This document shows positions 35,425 to 46,426 of a stretch of DNA of 64,000 nucleotides, piece by piece; position 1 is the stretch's first letter; each line of letters begins with the position of its first letter. This stretch comes from Dichomitus squalens LYAD-421 SS1 (lineage: Eukaryota > Basidiomycota > Agaricomycetes > Polyporales > Polyporaceae), in assembly GCF_000275845.1 (NCBI RefSeq), contig NW_006766919.1, positions 140,288-204,287 of the forward strand, given 5' to 3'. Position numbers and translations under genes: made by a program. The notes under the pieces are model-generated. The model saw only the letters and a program-made list of their open reading frames with translations, was not told where the DNA came from and made no database searches.

Positions 35425-36739
35425 CTAGCCATCCTGGCCAATGTTGAAGAAGAGTTGAAGATTCTTGAGGTACCCCATATCATAAGAATTGACGAAGGTC
35501 TGAGGACAAGGACTTCGTTGAGAAGTTGCGGGAATGACCTAATCATGGATGGACTCACTTCCCCTCGCTGTTTAGCGATCCTGCGATAGTGCTCGTGATC
35601 CTGGCTCTCGACGGATGTCTCTCCACAAGCGATCATGTAAATATGCCAGCCAGCCATTGCGGTAACGGCCATGCAGAGCACGCCCGCCAGGATGAACGTC
35701 AGGAGGAAGCACACGGGCGGTGCAAGATATGGCCACGGTTGCTACAAACAATGTTCGGGTCATTGGGGCGAAGGTGAAAAGTCGACGGGACGTGGACAGT
35801 TCACTTACGTCGAACCAGCCTAACGCGACGAGGACGAATCGCCAGCCAAAGCCTATGAAACACGCGGTCGAGACGACCATGTACACACTATATGCATGCG
35901 ATTCGATCAGAAGTGGTTTCGCAAATGTGAGTCAGGGACACTCACAGGAACAGGACGAAATGTCGCTCGTTGTGGATGCCCACGCATTGGTTAATCCCTG
36001 CGCATCCACCTTGAGTTGCTGATACACTGCGCGATCCGTGTACCACACTCACACTATCAAAACGCCGACTAGTCAGACCGCACCATTCGCGTAAAATGGC
36101 ATACGGCAACATACTCACCGGACAATGATGGTCATACTTCAGCACGCAGCGATTACATATTCTGCAGTGATGCGACCTCTCACAATCGTGCCTCAGCTTC
36201 CAGCTCTTCCCTACCATGTTCAACCTGATATCTCGAAAGCGACTCACCTCTGGGCGCATGACCCCACACCGCCTACACTTGGAAGACGCTGCGCGCGTAA
36301 TGTGCAGCTCCTCCGACCACCTCACACCTGTCAGCGCCCTGTACCTCGCCGAACGCCTCTTCTTTGCCCAAAGTACACCCGTCCCTGGAACGCGGGGCGA
36401 GTCGTCCACGAATCCGGGCGGTACCGTGCAGACGTAATAGTAGTGCCCGAAGAGGTTGAGAGCGATGACGATGCATATGGGCGTCGTGAGCCATTTGTAG
36501 GGGAGGGACGGCTGGATGATCTCGACTGCGCACGTAACGAAGCCGGTTCAGACACGACACAGACACTTTATGTAGAGAGCGGAGATAGGAGGATACTCAC
36601 AGAAGCAGAACGCGCCGATGGAGAGCAGCACGACGGCTAGAGCGACGAAGACGGGCCCGGCAGCACCCGTGATTCTGTCGCCGATGCGTTCAACGGTCTT
36701 GAAGCAGCGGAAGACTTGCCGTGTGAACCATCGTGACAT
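35425..36739 (-). CDS. DHHC palmitoyltransferase (Pfa-type), with a splice-site anomaly
   Basis: Membrane S-acyltransferase that palmitoylates cytosolic cysteines. ATG at 36739 (MSRWFTRQVFRCFKTVERIG) leads into a first membrane helix (GPVFVALAVVLLSIGAF), a second (PICIVIALNLFGHYYYV), then the zinc/active region SKCRRCGVMRPERSHHCRIC, NRCVLKYDHHCP and INQCVGIHNERHFVLFL, followed by helices YMVVSTACFIGFGWRFVLV and VCFLLTFILAGVLCMAV. The last exon reads TFVNSYDMGYLKNLQLFF and ends at TAG 35425-35427. At the intron after DHHCP, the canonical donor GTGAGT (36118) with the acceptor at 35998 shifts the frame; the invariant Trp of DHHCPW cannot be rebuilt. A donor 4 nt later (GTATGT) keeps the frame but replaces Trp with Val-Arg. 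Confidence 0.85.
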
Positions 36740-37234
36740 GCGAGAAAGACGAGTCTTCCAGACGACGTAACTTCAAGCCAGATAGGTGCTCAGAGCAGCA
36801 AGCAGTTCGAGAGAAGCTGCGGTCGTGGGCGCCTGCCTCGCTGCGTCATAGGCGGAAACCGAGCGCGCGCATCTGCTCGAAGCATATGCACCTTGGTCAC
36901 ACGAGACAACCGTCGACAGAGATGAGACAAGAGATCGAGGCAGATTAACCAATACAGGATACATACATCTCTACAACCTCCATTCCTAACGAACGGCAGG
37001 TTCCAGTGACCCGTCCACGCTCATAACTACAGAGACACACACCGGACGAGCCCGGGTATAAGTTGAGAAAGAGATGGAAGCAGCGGCAGCAGCCAGGCAC
37101 AGCAACGAAGAACAGAACACGGCACAAAACGATATGACGGGCGGACGGAGAGGAACGAATAGCAGGATGGATAAAGAAGCAGGGGTCTACTACGCTACTA
37201 GTGGAAGGGGGCATAAGAAGCAGGTGTACGGTCG
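36740..37234. other. intergenic between DHHC gene and Dsn1 gene
   Basis: Promoter region of the DHHC gene and 3' UTR of Dsn1, both on minus. No gene. Confidence 0.45.
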
Positions 37235-39368
37235 TCATCGTCCTTTGCCGGGGGTCGTCGCCCGTCGGGGCGTTCCCGGAGGCTTGCGCGGGGTCGGTGG
37301 AGGTACACCTGTTAGCCGCCGCTCTGCCATACCGGCAGTTGCATCGGCCACACGCTGGACCTCGCGTACAGCGCGACGGGCCGCGTCGCCCACTTGTGTC
37401 TGTGGCCGGTCGGCATCAATCCTGGACAGAGCGCGTAGGAGGTCCTGGGGATCTGTCGGTGGCGGGCGCGGATGCAAAGGTAGGATATACGAAGAAAGGG
37501 CAGTTGTGTCGGCATGGGTGGATGAGAGGGCTGGTTGTGAGCGCGATGCGAGGGAGAGATTGAGGAGCGCAAAGCGACGATCGAGATCTGCTTCGGAGAC
37601 ACGGGTCGTCTGCAGTGCCGAATTGGCGAATGTATGCAGTCGATCTACCTGCATCCAACAATGTCAGATACGGATTTCATGAAGTCTGGGAGATCGCGAC
37701 GCACTGTGTGTTCAAGCTCCTTTAACCGATTGTGCAAAGGAGTGGACCTGGAGGCGTTCTCAAAGACAAGTTTCCGCGCCACGTCCACACTCCCGCTCGA
37801 CAGGAACTGCTCCGGCAAGTCTCGTCTCTCCACATCCCAGTCATCCAAATCCTCCGCAGACGCGCGCTCCTTGCCCTTTGACTTCGCGGTAGCCAATGCC
37901 CGTCTTCGCTTCTCCATCTCGGCCTGAACTGACTTCCTGTGCGAGTCGTACGAGTCCGACAGCTCCTTCCAGGCCTCAGCCTCCTGCTTTGACCTGCAAC
38001 ACGGAGTATGCAGCATTAAGCATTCTGTACGGACGCCCAGAGACAAAGGTTGACAAGCGCACCGTTGTATGTGAGCATTAAACCTCGCCTCTCGTGCCCT
38101 GTTCTTGATGTTCTGCTCGTTCTCTCTCAACGGACGCTGCGCATCGCCGTTCTGAGACCCCGCTCCGCCGTACACGTTCGTGTCCACCTTCTTCTCTGCT
38201 AACATCCGCATCAGGTTCTCCTGCGTCCGCTTTAACACGCCCGCCTGTGCCGTGGAAAGAGGTGGAGGATCCTTGCCGGAGTTCGTGGACGTTCGTCTTG
38301 ATGTCGATGCTTGCGGCGCCTGGTCGGCGAGTTCGTTCATGGCGCGGTTTGAACACCATATTAATAGTTGGCGCGCTCGCTGAGGCTCAGGGAGCTCATA
38401 GTCGATGTGCTTGAAGAAACTCGAGACGGACACGGACGTATGCGGATGGGCTAAGAGCCATCAATTTTGTTTGGGCGCAAAGTTGGCGGACGAGCGAGCA
38501 AAAAGAGGGACATGCCACTCACAGATTACGCCAGTAGCCTCATAACTAGAACTGGCGCGCTTACCTCGACTGATCGAGGATCTCCGCCGGTGGCCCGTCT
38601 CCCCTCGCATGACCTTGTTCTTCTCGATTTGCGGTGTCTCCTGCTGCGCTAAGGGAGCCACGGTATCAACATCACGCCGAGACGACGAACTTGGGAGCCG
38701 TGGTGTTCGCGGTGGAAACTGGACATCAGCGCTCAGCGAGCTGGCCGCCTGTTCTGCTGCTTGCGACTTTCGTCGTAGCGTGTCCGTCTCGGACTGCATC
38801 TGCCGCACATCCTCGTCGACCTCAGGATCTGCCCGGGTTGTCGCATATACGTCTCGGTCCTTCGCCTTCCCCACTGCTCTTGAGGAGCCATCTGCGCGGA
38901 GCTTCTTGGCAGCTGGCCTTGACGATTGCGGTTGCGGTTGCGGTTGCGATAGGGACTGCGGCTGGGCCGAAGCTTGGCGGGAGGGTGCGCGGGGCTCTGC
39001 CGGGACAGGTTCAATGTGCAGAGAGTTCTTTGTAGGCGCAGGAGCGCGTACGATCACCAGTCCTCCTGGTTGTTCCTCCCCGTTCACTGTGACGCGTACA
39101 TTCAGCCTTTAGAGACGCGTCGCTCTCACACGCATGAGCACTCACGTTTCCGTTTGGTCGAGGGACCGGCTTTAGATGTCTATACCACGCGACATGTATT
39201 ACATGCAAATTACCGCAGCATATGCGCACACACCTCTCGTTTGAGTTTCTTGCCTGCGGTGGCCGCGAGGGGGTTCGCATCGTCAGTGGCTTTCCGTTTG
39301 GACGCCTGCGGCTGGGTGGGTATCATGGGGCCTTCTACTGCAACAGTGACGGTCCGCGAGCCGTTCAT
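37235..39368 (-). CDS. dsn1: Dsn1/Mis13-like subunit of the Mis12 (MIND) kinetochore complex
   Basis: Structural kinetochore protein linking inner kinetochore to Ndc80. The diagnostic segment is in the exon at 37645-38433: FKHIDYELPEPQRARQLLIW followed by CSNRAMNELAD, matching the Mis13 core. Upstream, the first exon (ATG 39368, MNGSRTVTVAVEGPMIPTQP) and the second are disordered and charged, with RRRSSISRGKRASSS, a cluster of basic and Ser residues where Aurora B phosphorylates Dsn1 in other organisms; that role here is inference. Downstream, predicted coiled-coil EAEAWKELSDSYDSHRKSVQ and a C-terminal exon VDRLHTFANSALQTTRVSEA ending TTPGKGR at 37235-37237. A run of QPQPQPQ is encoded by repeated GGTTGC near 38940. 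Limits of the second exon are uncertain. Confidence 0.82.
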
Positions 39369-40449
39369 GAGCTAGGCGCGAGGAACGCGTGTCGGGAGGG
39401 CGGTGTCGTCGGGGACGTGGGGCGGGGGGTCGTCGGGGACGCGCTCGGCGTCGCGCGCGGTGGTGGGGGCGCGGTGTTAAACAACGGGGCGGCGGAGTGT
39501 GAAACATTCTCCCACACTCAACACGCTCACGCGTCAACATTCCCACGGCGTGACCTGGGTCAATAGGTCACGTCAATGATGGACCCGTCAATCAATCGTA
39601 ACCCGGTCCGAATGCTCTTCAAACTCGAGTCGCGAGCCTACATATGTAGTTGTGCAAACCTGTGATACTTTTCTTGGACATGAATTGACTCTGCTTCCTT
39701 TGGAACGTAAGTTGTGCGCCTAGCTCCACAGTTGAATATGCGGAGAGAGAGAAACTGAGACTTGTATTTGATGTAGTCGCGGTCGGGATTAGACATGTTT
39801 GCATCAGCATGAATTCAATGAAGAGGGGAAGCCCAGAAACAAATCTTCTTGAGGGTTCTGCTTCACCAGACAGATTCCCTCGGAAATAGTTACTTTCTGT
39901 GTCCCCTCGGTCGCACCAAATGTTCCTGAGCCAAATGTTTTCTCCAGGACATATAGCTCGCGTATGCCGCAGTTGTGGTCATTCTGTTTCTCCAACTACC
40001 CTCACGTAGTGGCGCATCTCTATCTGAGTCCGGTACAACACGCTAAACATCGTGCTTCTGGAGGCCACGGGCTCCCCCTATGACCTAGTATGTGTATTCG
40101 TTAGGCGGCCCGTGTACATCCTAGGACCAGGGCGCTGTTTCCGATACAGGCCTGAAGACTAAGCACGCCGCTCGGAACATCTCAGAAAACCACTGCATGT
40201 CCTCCACACGGGCTCGAGGGATCGATGAAGGAATATGCCATTTACAGAAGACATTTTGGAATCGCCCCATCGATCGACAGTGGGTGTGATATGGCCAGGC
40301 TCTCACAGTTAGCTCCAAAGATCTGCGATTGTCCATAGGTACTCAACAGTTTGGGAGTCAACGAGGCAAGTGTACAGGGGTCACGTTGTAGTTGCAGTCA
40401 GGAAAGTTAGGTGACGGAGTGAAAGAGTACATAAAGGCTACGGTAACAG
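39369..40449. other. intergenic upstream of Dsn1
   Basis: About 1.1 kb; downstream of the kinase gene and upstream of Dsn1, both on minus. Short frames only, none convincing. Confidence 0.4.
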
Positions 40450-41485
40450 CTAATCCACAGTGATGCCCAACTTCTCGAAATAGTCGTCAGGAAAATCCAT
40501 CTCTTGGGCCTTCTCGTCGAAGTTGATTCCATTCGTAAAGCGAAATAAGACGAGCAAGTAGTCGTCATAGTACCGTGGATAATCACCAGCGATGGCTACC
40601 ACATTTGCAACAAGGTCCTTCCAAGCGGACACTTCGCGTAACCGATGGTCAGCCCTGACTGACACTGCAATGGCCGCGTACTCGAACCATGGTGGGTACA
40701 CCCCAGCGATACCCCAGTCGATGAGCCACGGGGTCCCATTTTTGTCAATCAGAATGTTCCGAGGGTGTATGTCCATGTGGCAGAGAACGAGTGGATGAGT
40801 GGCGTCGAATTTGGGACATGATATCATCCCCCCGAGCCACATGTGGTTGTACATCCTGACGCGAGAGCGCTGGCGATCGAACCAGTCAGCCATCTCCTGG
40901 TAGGAACCGAAAGGTCCAGCTTGATCTTCGCTGAAGAACGAGCCCCTGCATTTGACAGGAATGCCGTCAGGATGGAGGGGACCAGGGATTGGCGGGTTTG
41001 GGAGGCGGATACTACGGAGTTCTCGCACATAGCCCGCCAGGGCGTCGATAACGCTGCGCTTGCGCTCCTCAGTGAGCGTGTCCCAGAGTTCAAAAAGCGT
41101 GCTTCCATCAATGTAGTCCATGATAATCCAGTAGTAGTCCCCGGATGCCTTGTGGTTCGGAAGGACGCGACGGACGGTGGGAACGGGGATCGAGGTGTTG
41201 TTGCGCACGAGCTGCATCGTGTACGCTTCGCTGGGTCCTTCCGACAGCTTGACAATGGCGTCTGGTGCGATACGCCACACTGGATAATAAAGGGCGCCGT
41301 CCATGGATGGCATGTAACCAACGAGTTTTTCACGATCACGACGGACGCTGTCGATCACGCGGTGCAGCTCCTCGTCGGATAGACTGTCGACGGAGCTGCC
41401 AAGAATGAGTATATCGTAAGTCAAGATGAGGGTTTGCTTACTGTTTCCGCTCAGGGGTCCCATTGGTGTTCTCAATAACCATCAT
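40450..41485 (-). CDS. aminoglycoside-phosphotransferase-fold kinase
   Basis: Small-molecule or protein kinase-like fold of the APH/choline-kinase superfamily, common and expanded in Agaricomycetes; substrate unknown. The catalytic loop is HMDIHPRNILID (Brenner-type HxDxxxxN) and the metal-binding Asp follows in WLIDWGIAG; upstream YYWIIMDYIDGSTLFELWD is the hinge. The first exon is only 44 bp: ATG at 41485 gives MMVIENTNGTPERKH, a 46-bp intron (41396-41441, GTAAGC..GGCAG) removes a stretch that would otherwise read open, and exon 2 continues SVDSLSDEELHRVIDSVRRD. Stop at 40450. About 330 residues. It is divergent from the sirtuin with 237 bp between the start codons. Confidence 0.82.
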
Positions 41486-41722
41486 TAAGCAAGGGTGGAT
41501 GTTGGACGTGAGGAGACGGTGACGACTACGACTACGATTCGTGGCAAATGCAACATCGCTAGCGACGGCCCGGGAGGAGTTTGTTTTTGCTGATAAGTGG
41601 CTGTGCGCCGGTCCAACGTATCAAGGAAGCCTCAACTTGTGACTATGCGCGCATGCTATAAACGTTTCTTGAAGCTGGTTCCGCCTTCTCTCTTTCTCCC
41701 TCTCCTGATAGTGCATGACACC

Positions 41723-42932
41723 ATGTCCGAAGTCCCGAATAAAGTGGCTGTCACTCAACCGTTAAATGACTTGGATGCATTCTGCACCATCCTAACATCC
41801 AGCAAATGCCCCGGTATTCTCACCGGAGCCGGGCTGAGCGCGGCGTCTGGGATCACCACCTACCGTGGAACAAACGGGCAGTGGCTCACAACTGTCCGAC
41901 TTTCCAATGCTATGTTATGTGCGCTGCACCCGTTACTCAGTTATCTGATTGCAGAATCCCATGGAAGTCGCCTCTCTCCAAGCTTTCCAAGACAATCCCG
42001 GCCGTGTCTGGGCTTATTATCAACCCAAACGCGATCAGCGCGTATCATATCGTTGGCTTCAGGAGTCGACGTGCTGATCTATTACAATCCAGATGCATAG
42101 AGGCGAAGCCGAACGCTGCACATCACGCGCTGGCGTCGCTGTCTCTCCCGTCCATCCGCGCTCGGATCTTCCCCAATCTGGTGCAGAAAGACAAGCCGCC
42201 ACTGTACGTTACGCAGATCTTCGACGGGCTCTGTCGACGAGCACTCGACGAGACGCTAGACAAGGCATCCTCCCCCGAGGATCAACTCGATGCTGACGAG
42301 CGCAACGAGGTGCATGCACGCATCATCGAGATGCACGGTTCGTGCTATCGCTTCACGTGTACGCAGTGCAGGTGCGTGAAGACGACCGCGGAGACGCCTT
42401 TGGCATCCATCTTCAACGATCAGGCTGTGATCGAAAGGGCAAAGAATGGCGAGGAGCTCATCGCCGTGGAGCAACTTCCACGATGCGGGGGACCGGAATG
42501 GTCGGGGTCGAACAGGTACAGCATTCATCGTATCTATCCCGTGGGGTTGAGCTGATGAATGAGCAGGTACAGGCGTTGTGGCGGGCTGCTCCGCCCCGGT
42601 ATTGTGTGGTTCGGGGAGATACCCGAGGGCCAGGGCGAGATTACGCGCATTCTCACGAAAGTGGACGTGCTCCTTGTTGTCGGGACAAGCTCTCTTGTAC
42701 GTCGCTCGCTCGTTGCGGCACTGTCCTTCCTTCTGACTCCTTCCCTTCGCAGGTCCACCCCGCAGCGACATACGCCACGACCGTCAAGAAGAACGGCGGC
42801 ACGGTCGCCGTATTCAACTTGGCGCCTTCGCAGGGCGATGACAAGGCGGATTTCGTATTGTACGGTCCCTGTGAAAAGACGGTCCCCGCAGTATTGGAGC
42901 GTGCCAGACAAATGGTTGCTGGCACGGCATAA
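41723..42932 (+). CDS. sirtuin, class III (SIRT5-like), with an altered active-site motif
   Basis: NAD+-dependent protein lysine deacylase family. ATG at 41723 starts MSEVPNKVAVTQPLNDLDAF. Motifs: ILTGAGLSAASGITTYRG (NAD-binding GAGxSxxSGI..RG), NPMEVASLQAFQDNPGRVWA, AKPNAAHHALASL, EMHGS (catalytic His), CTQC zinc Cys pair, LPRC and RRCGGLLRPGIVWFGE, where VWFGE is typical of the SIRT5 class, then LLVVGTSSLVHPAATYA and a GGTVAVFNLAPSQ end. The usual TQNIDGL reads TQIFDGL (42209-42229): the conserved Asn is Ile. The second zinc Cys pair is spread over 14 residues rather than 2-4. Five exons predicted; the short intron near 42050-42105 is the least certain. Divergent from the APH-like kinase. 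Confidence 0.85.
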
Positions 42933-43105
42933 TTGTGTCGTAAATGTATGTCGGATTTGCTGACTGTATGCATCATCTAGAGCCTATCAGTGACATTGGC
43001 TCAAGCACTATAGATATGATTAGAACTTTGTCAATTGCTGTGTTGTCTTTGTGCAGAGGCTCTCCCTGCAACCAAATGTATACTGTATAGTCTATCACGA
43101 TGATA

Positions 43106-43739
43106 CTAATGCGCCGCAGCGCAAATGCATCCGTCGGGAAACCTTATCTGGAAGATAGTCGCTACAGAGACGCTCTGATACAAGAAACTCGTCAGAGGGA
43201 GAGAGGGAGCTGGCGTTCCCCGCTCAAGTGGGCGCGGACGCGAAGCGCTGTGGTGACAGCGCACGAGGAGATTGAGAACAGTATCGACGGTGGGTGCATG
43301 CCCTGGGATGAAGTAGACATATTTTTTGGCTAGGATCTGAGTGGCACCAGCAGAATGGGTCCACTTGCGCGAAATGACACGCATTCTAGTCAGACCAGTC
43401 GTGGTAATCATGCCCACGGAGTTGAGCTCGATGGACAAGGGGTCTCCAAGCTGTCATTGTGCATCCAAACTTGACGCGGAAGTACGCCATCGGGACCAAC
43501 TGGGCGAAGTTCCCGCTACGCCGTTCTATTTCATTCGCAAGGATGCGAACGAAAAAGACAGGCATGGAGCCGTGTTTCGGGTCGTAGCCCTTGTCGTACA
43601 GCTTATCGTCCTTCTCTGTACGGAAATCATCTCCCGGTCTGTGTGACGATAAACGCTTAAATGTGCACCTGTCATCCAGGTAGGTTGACGAGCCCTGCGG
43701 GCAGGCCAACTGTGCTTGAAGTTGCTCAGCAGCCGCCAT
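43106..43739 (-). CDS. possible small gene, unknown product
   Basis: A minus-strand frame opens with ATG at 43739 (MAAAEQLQAQLACPQGSSTY) and stays open to 43386; a second frame over 43106-43438 reads LSIELNSVGMITTTGLTRMR. They could be exons of one gene but no splice join is obvious and no family is recognised. Its ATG is 310 bp from that of cytochrome c in divergent orientation, which hints at a mitochondrial role; that is inference only. Confidence 0.3.
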
Positions 43740-43887
43740 TGTAGGAGGTGCGGTAGTGGAGAAATTGTCTCTGACGATAGGAAAGCTTGTTCTTCCCTAA
43801 GCGCTGAGACGGAGGAGGGCGCTCCGGAGGCTGACGGGAGGCGCGCGGGATGTTGGCCGATGCTGAATATTCAATGGCGGTCTGGCG

Positions 43888-43892
43888 ATTGG
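43888..43892 (-). promoter_or_regulatory. CCAAT box in the cytochrome c promoter
   Basis: CCAAT (in GCCAATCGCC) on the minus strand about 160 bp upstream of the cytochrome c start. The Hap/NF-Y complex drives respiratory genes including CYC1 through such sites in yeast. A TATA-like CTATAATAA lies near 43931. Confidence 0.5.
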
Positions 43893-44049
43893 CTATCGGC
43901 GCCCCGGGTGAAACCGGCTTGCCCCAAGGTCTATAATAACCGAAATTTGAGGACCCGTCGCGTCACCACTGTTCCTCTTCAGCTCTCGTTCGTACTTGTG
44001 TACATTTACGCCGCCTAATTTTCTCCCTCACGAATAGTAGACATTAGAC

Positions 44050-44614
44050 ATGCCTTACGCTGCTGGTACGTCACGAATGCACCTTCTGTAACAAAAACCA
44101 GGGAGCTCATTGCTCGGTCGCTCCCAGGTGACGCTGCCAAGGGTGCTGGTCTCTTCAAGACCCGCTGTGCCCAGTGTCACACTGTTGGTGCGGGCGAGCC
44201 TCACAAGGTTGGGCCCAACCTCCATGGGTGAGTTCTCTGGTACTGGTCAGCGCTGAGGTTCAGCAGCTGCTGACACGCGCCTTGTAGTGTCTTCGGCCGC
44301 AAGACTGGTCAGGCCGAGGGCTTCTCCTACACCGCTGCCAATGTCAACAAGGGTATCACCTGGGACGAGCAGACCCTCTTTGAGTACCTCGAGAACCCCA
44401 AAAAGGTGCGCAGGATTTGCCACGTCATTGTAGACGGTCTTCGTCTCTAAGACCTATTCCCACTCCAGTACATCCCCGGTACCAAGATGGCCTTCGCTGG
44501 TCTGAAGAAGGACAAGGACCGGAACGACCTCATTACGTGGCTTAAGGAAGCGGTACGTTGTCACCTCGTCTTCGTATGGTCCCTAGTTTACGTTTGCTGC
44601 GCTAGACCGCATAA
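44050..44614 (+). CDS. cyc1: cytochrome c
   Basis: Soluble heme protein of the mitochondrial intermembrane space carrying electrons from complex III to IV. Five exons: 44050-44065 (MPYAA plus one base), then [20 protein letters not shown] with the heme-attachment [61 protein letters not shown] carrying the axial Met (GTKMAF), and [14 protein letters not shown]. The last exon is only nine bases (ACC GCA TAA, 44606-44614) after a 53-bp intron GTACGT..GCTAG; without it the reading frame would run on into noncoding sequence. Length about 108 residues fits the family. Confidence 0.97.
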
Positions 44615-45615
44615 TCGGTTGTTCTCATGGGCCTTCCCCGTCTACTTATATTTTAATATACACGAGCGTTCTACTGGTCACCATAATGTAGACGGCCACA
44701 ACATCGTGTCACTGGGTTCTGGAGCATTTCACACATACGGTATCCCTACTCTTGGCAATACGATACTTTCCACAACAATACCAGGTTTGTGGATGTGTGA
44801 GTGCGAGTGCACCTGCTCGGTTGAGTTCAGGACAAGACACGTTTAGCAAGACTGTCCTGAATGTTTGTTTCGTGAGTAGGGGGCTTATCGAAGACTTTGG
44901 AGTCGTTTGCTTTATGGTCTCGCTCGAGTTCGATGTCTTTCGTTCAGGCCGACAATGATCATCATGACGTCACAGCAACTCCTGCAAACTTTACCGTCGC
45001 CGACAGAACATACACGTGGCGCCCCAACGCCATATTCGTGCCTCGTTCTTCTCCCGGATCTTCCCACGTCGCTCTAGGACATTCGCTGCATCTAGCAAAG
45101 TACCTCGGATACTCTCAGCAGTCACAAAAATTGATACATAACGGGAAGTAGAGTCCATTCAAAACCTTCGAGGTCAAGGTCGAGGCAAGTTCCTGTGGCT
45201 GTTGTACGTCATGCTAGGCCTTGTAAACCAACTAATTGCCACTTTTCGAGGACATAGGCATTCGTCGCCAACGCAGTCATCGCGGTCGCGGGCGAGAAAA
45301 AGGTGACTTTCCTGGTGGAGGCGACTTGTGTGACTAATTGGGACCGGTGCGGGTGACCAGCAGGTTGGCATCGATATAAGGATTCTCTTCCCATGGTGCG
45401 CTTCCAGTGAGCACTGCCCACTCAGGGCTGTTGCCCACCCGCGTCACCTCATCTCTACGGTTGTCTTCGATCCAATTGCGGTGAAGACGCATACTTCATT
45501 CACTATGTCGGTACCTCGAGCTTCCCTAGGTGGGAGATGATCAAAAGGACTCTGGTGGCGATCCAAGCAACTCTTGCAATTTTCCCCTCACTTTCCACCA
45601 ACTTCGCCCTCGCAT
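44615..45615. other. intergenic downstream of cytochrome c
   Basis: Contains the cytochrome c 3' UTR. No gene supported. Confidence 0.4.
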
Positions 45616-45617
45616 TA

Positions 45618-46007
45618 GGGTATATTTGAGAGAGCCCAGGGCGAAATTTCTTGGGCTATCTGACGTTCGCTCGAGATATAGACGCAAGTATTCTGAGTAA
45701 AGTGGAGCGTGCGGATATACGCTTCGAGCGAGTGTGTGTCAAATTTTCTGGTACGGTGGTGCCCCGGATACCCTGGGGGCTGGACGTACCACGCATCGCG
45801 CAGGCATCCCGCGGTGCGTGGCACTGAAGAGGGAGGACCCCATACACTACCTTCCATCATGGGAACTCACCACATAAACAAGTCTCTTCTCGGAAACAAA
45901 TCATTCTGCAGCAGCGTTCTCTCGAGGTCAAGTGGAGCATGATCTCGAGCGATCTCAGCGCCACTTCGAGCCTCAGTTTCGTGGCCCAGGTTCTGTCAAA
46001 TATACCC
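45618..46007. mobile_element. MITE 1 (390 bp), Tc1/mariner-like with TA duplication
   Basis: Begins GGGTATATTTGA and ends with the exact reverse complement TCAAATATACCC. Similarity continues inward imperfectly, for example TTCGCTCGAGAT at 45666-45677 against its complement at 45942-45953, giving terminal inverted repeats of about 60-70 bp. Flanked by TA at 45616-45617 and 46008-46009. No coding capacity, so non-autonomous. Confidence 0.7.
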
Positions 46008-46012
46008 TATTA

Positions 46013-46424
46013 CAGCGATGTGCACAATGATACGGAAAACGCATTTTTGTGAGCCAGCGTCTGTTGGGCGCTCGGAGACCCAAACGCTGTGCCGGGCTGT
46101 CGGGCACCCGGAAGGAGCCGGAGACCGAGCGTTATCCTGGTCACAGTAGCCCTCCAGGACGGTCCCCAAAGGCTAAACATGGCAATGAGGAGAGCAGAGA
46201 GAAAAGATTAGAATATATGATGCATAGCCGATGTTCTATGAAGCAAGACTGATTCGTTCAGTGAAGAGGAGCCACATTTTGTGCTTCATTGGCGATTGTC
46301 ATGCCCCTGTAACGATGAGTAACAAAGTCACAGCGGTCAGCGTTTGAGTCCCGTGACCCTCAGCGTCTCTATGAGCGCTGGTCCCGCGCGAAATGCGTTT
46401 TCCGTATCATTCTGCACATCGCTG
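46013..46424. mobile_element. MITE 2 (412 bp), Tc1/mariner-like with TA duplication
   Basis: Left end starts CAGCGATGTGCACAATGATA; the right end is its reverse complement, 33 of 34 positions matching through ACGGAAAACGCATTT. Flanked by TA at 46011-46012 and 46425-46426. No coding capacity. It sits 5 bp from MITE 1, with only one base between their TA duplications. Confidence 0.78.
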
Positions 46425-46426
46425 TA

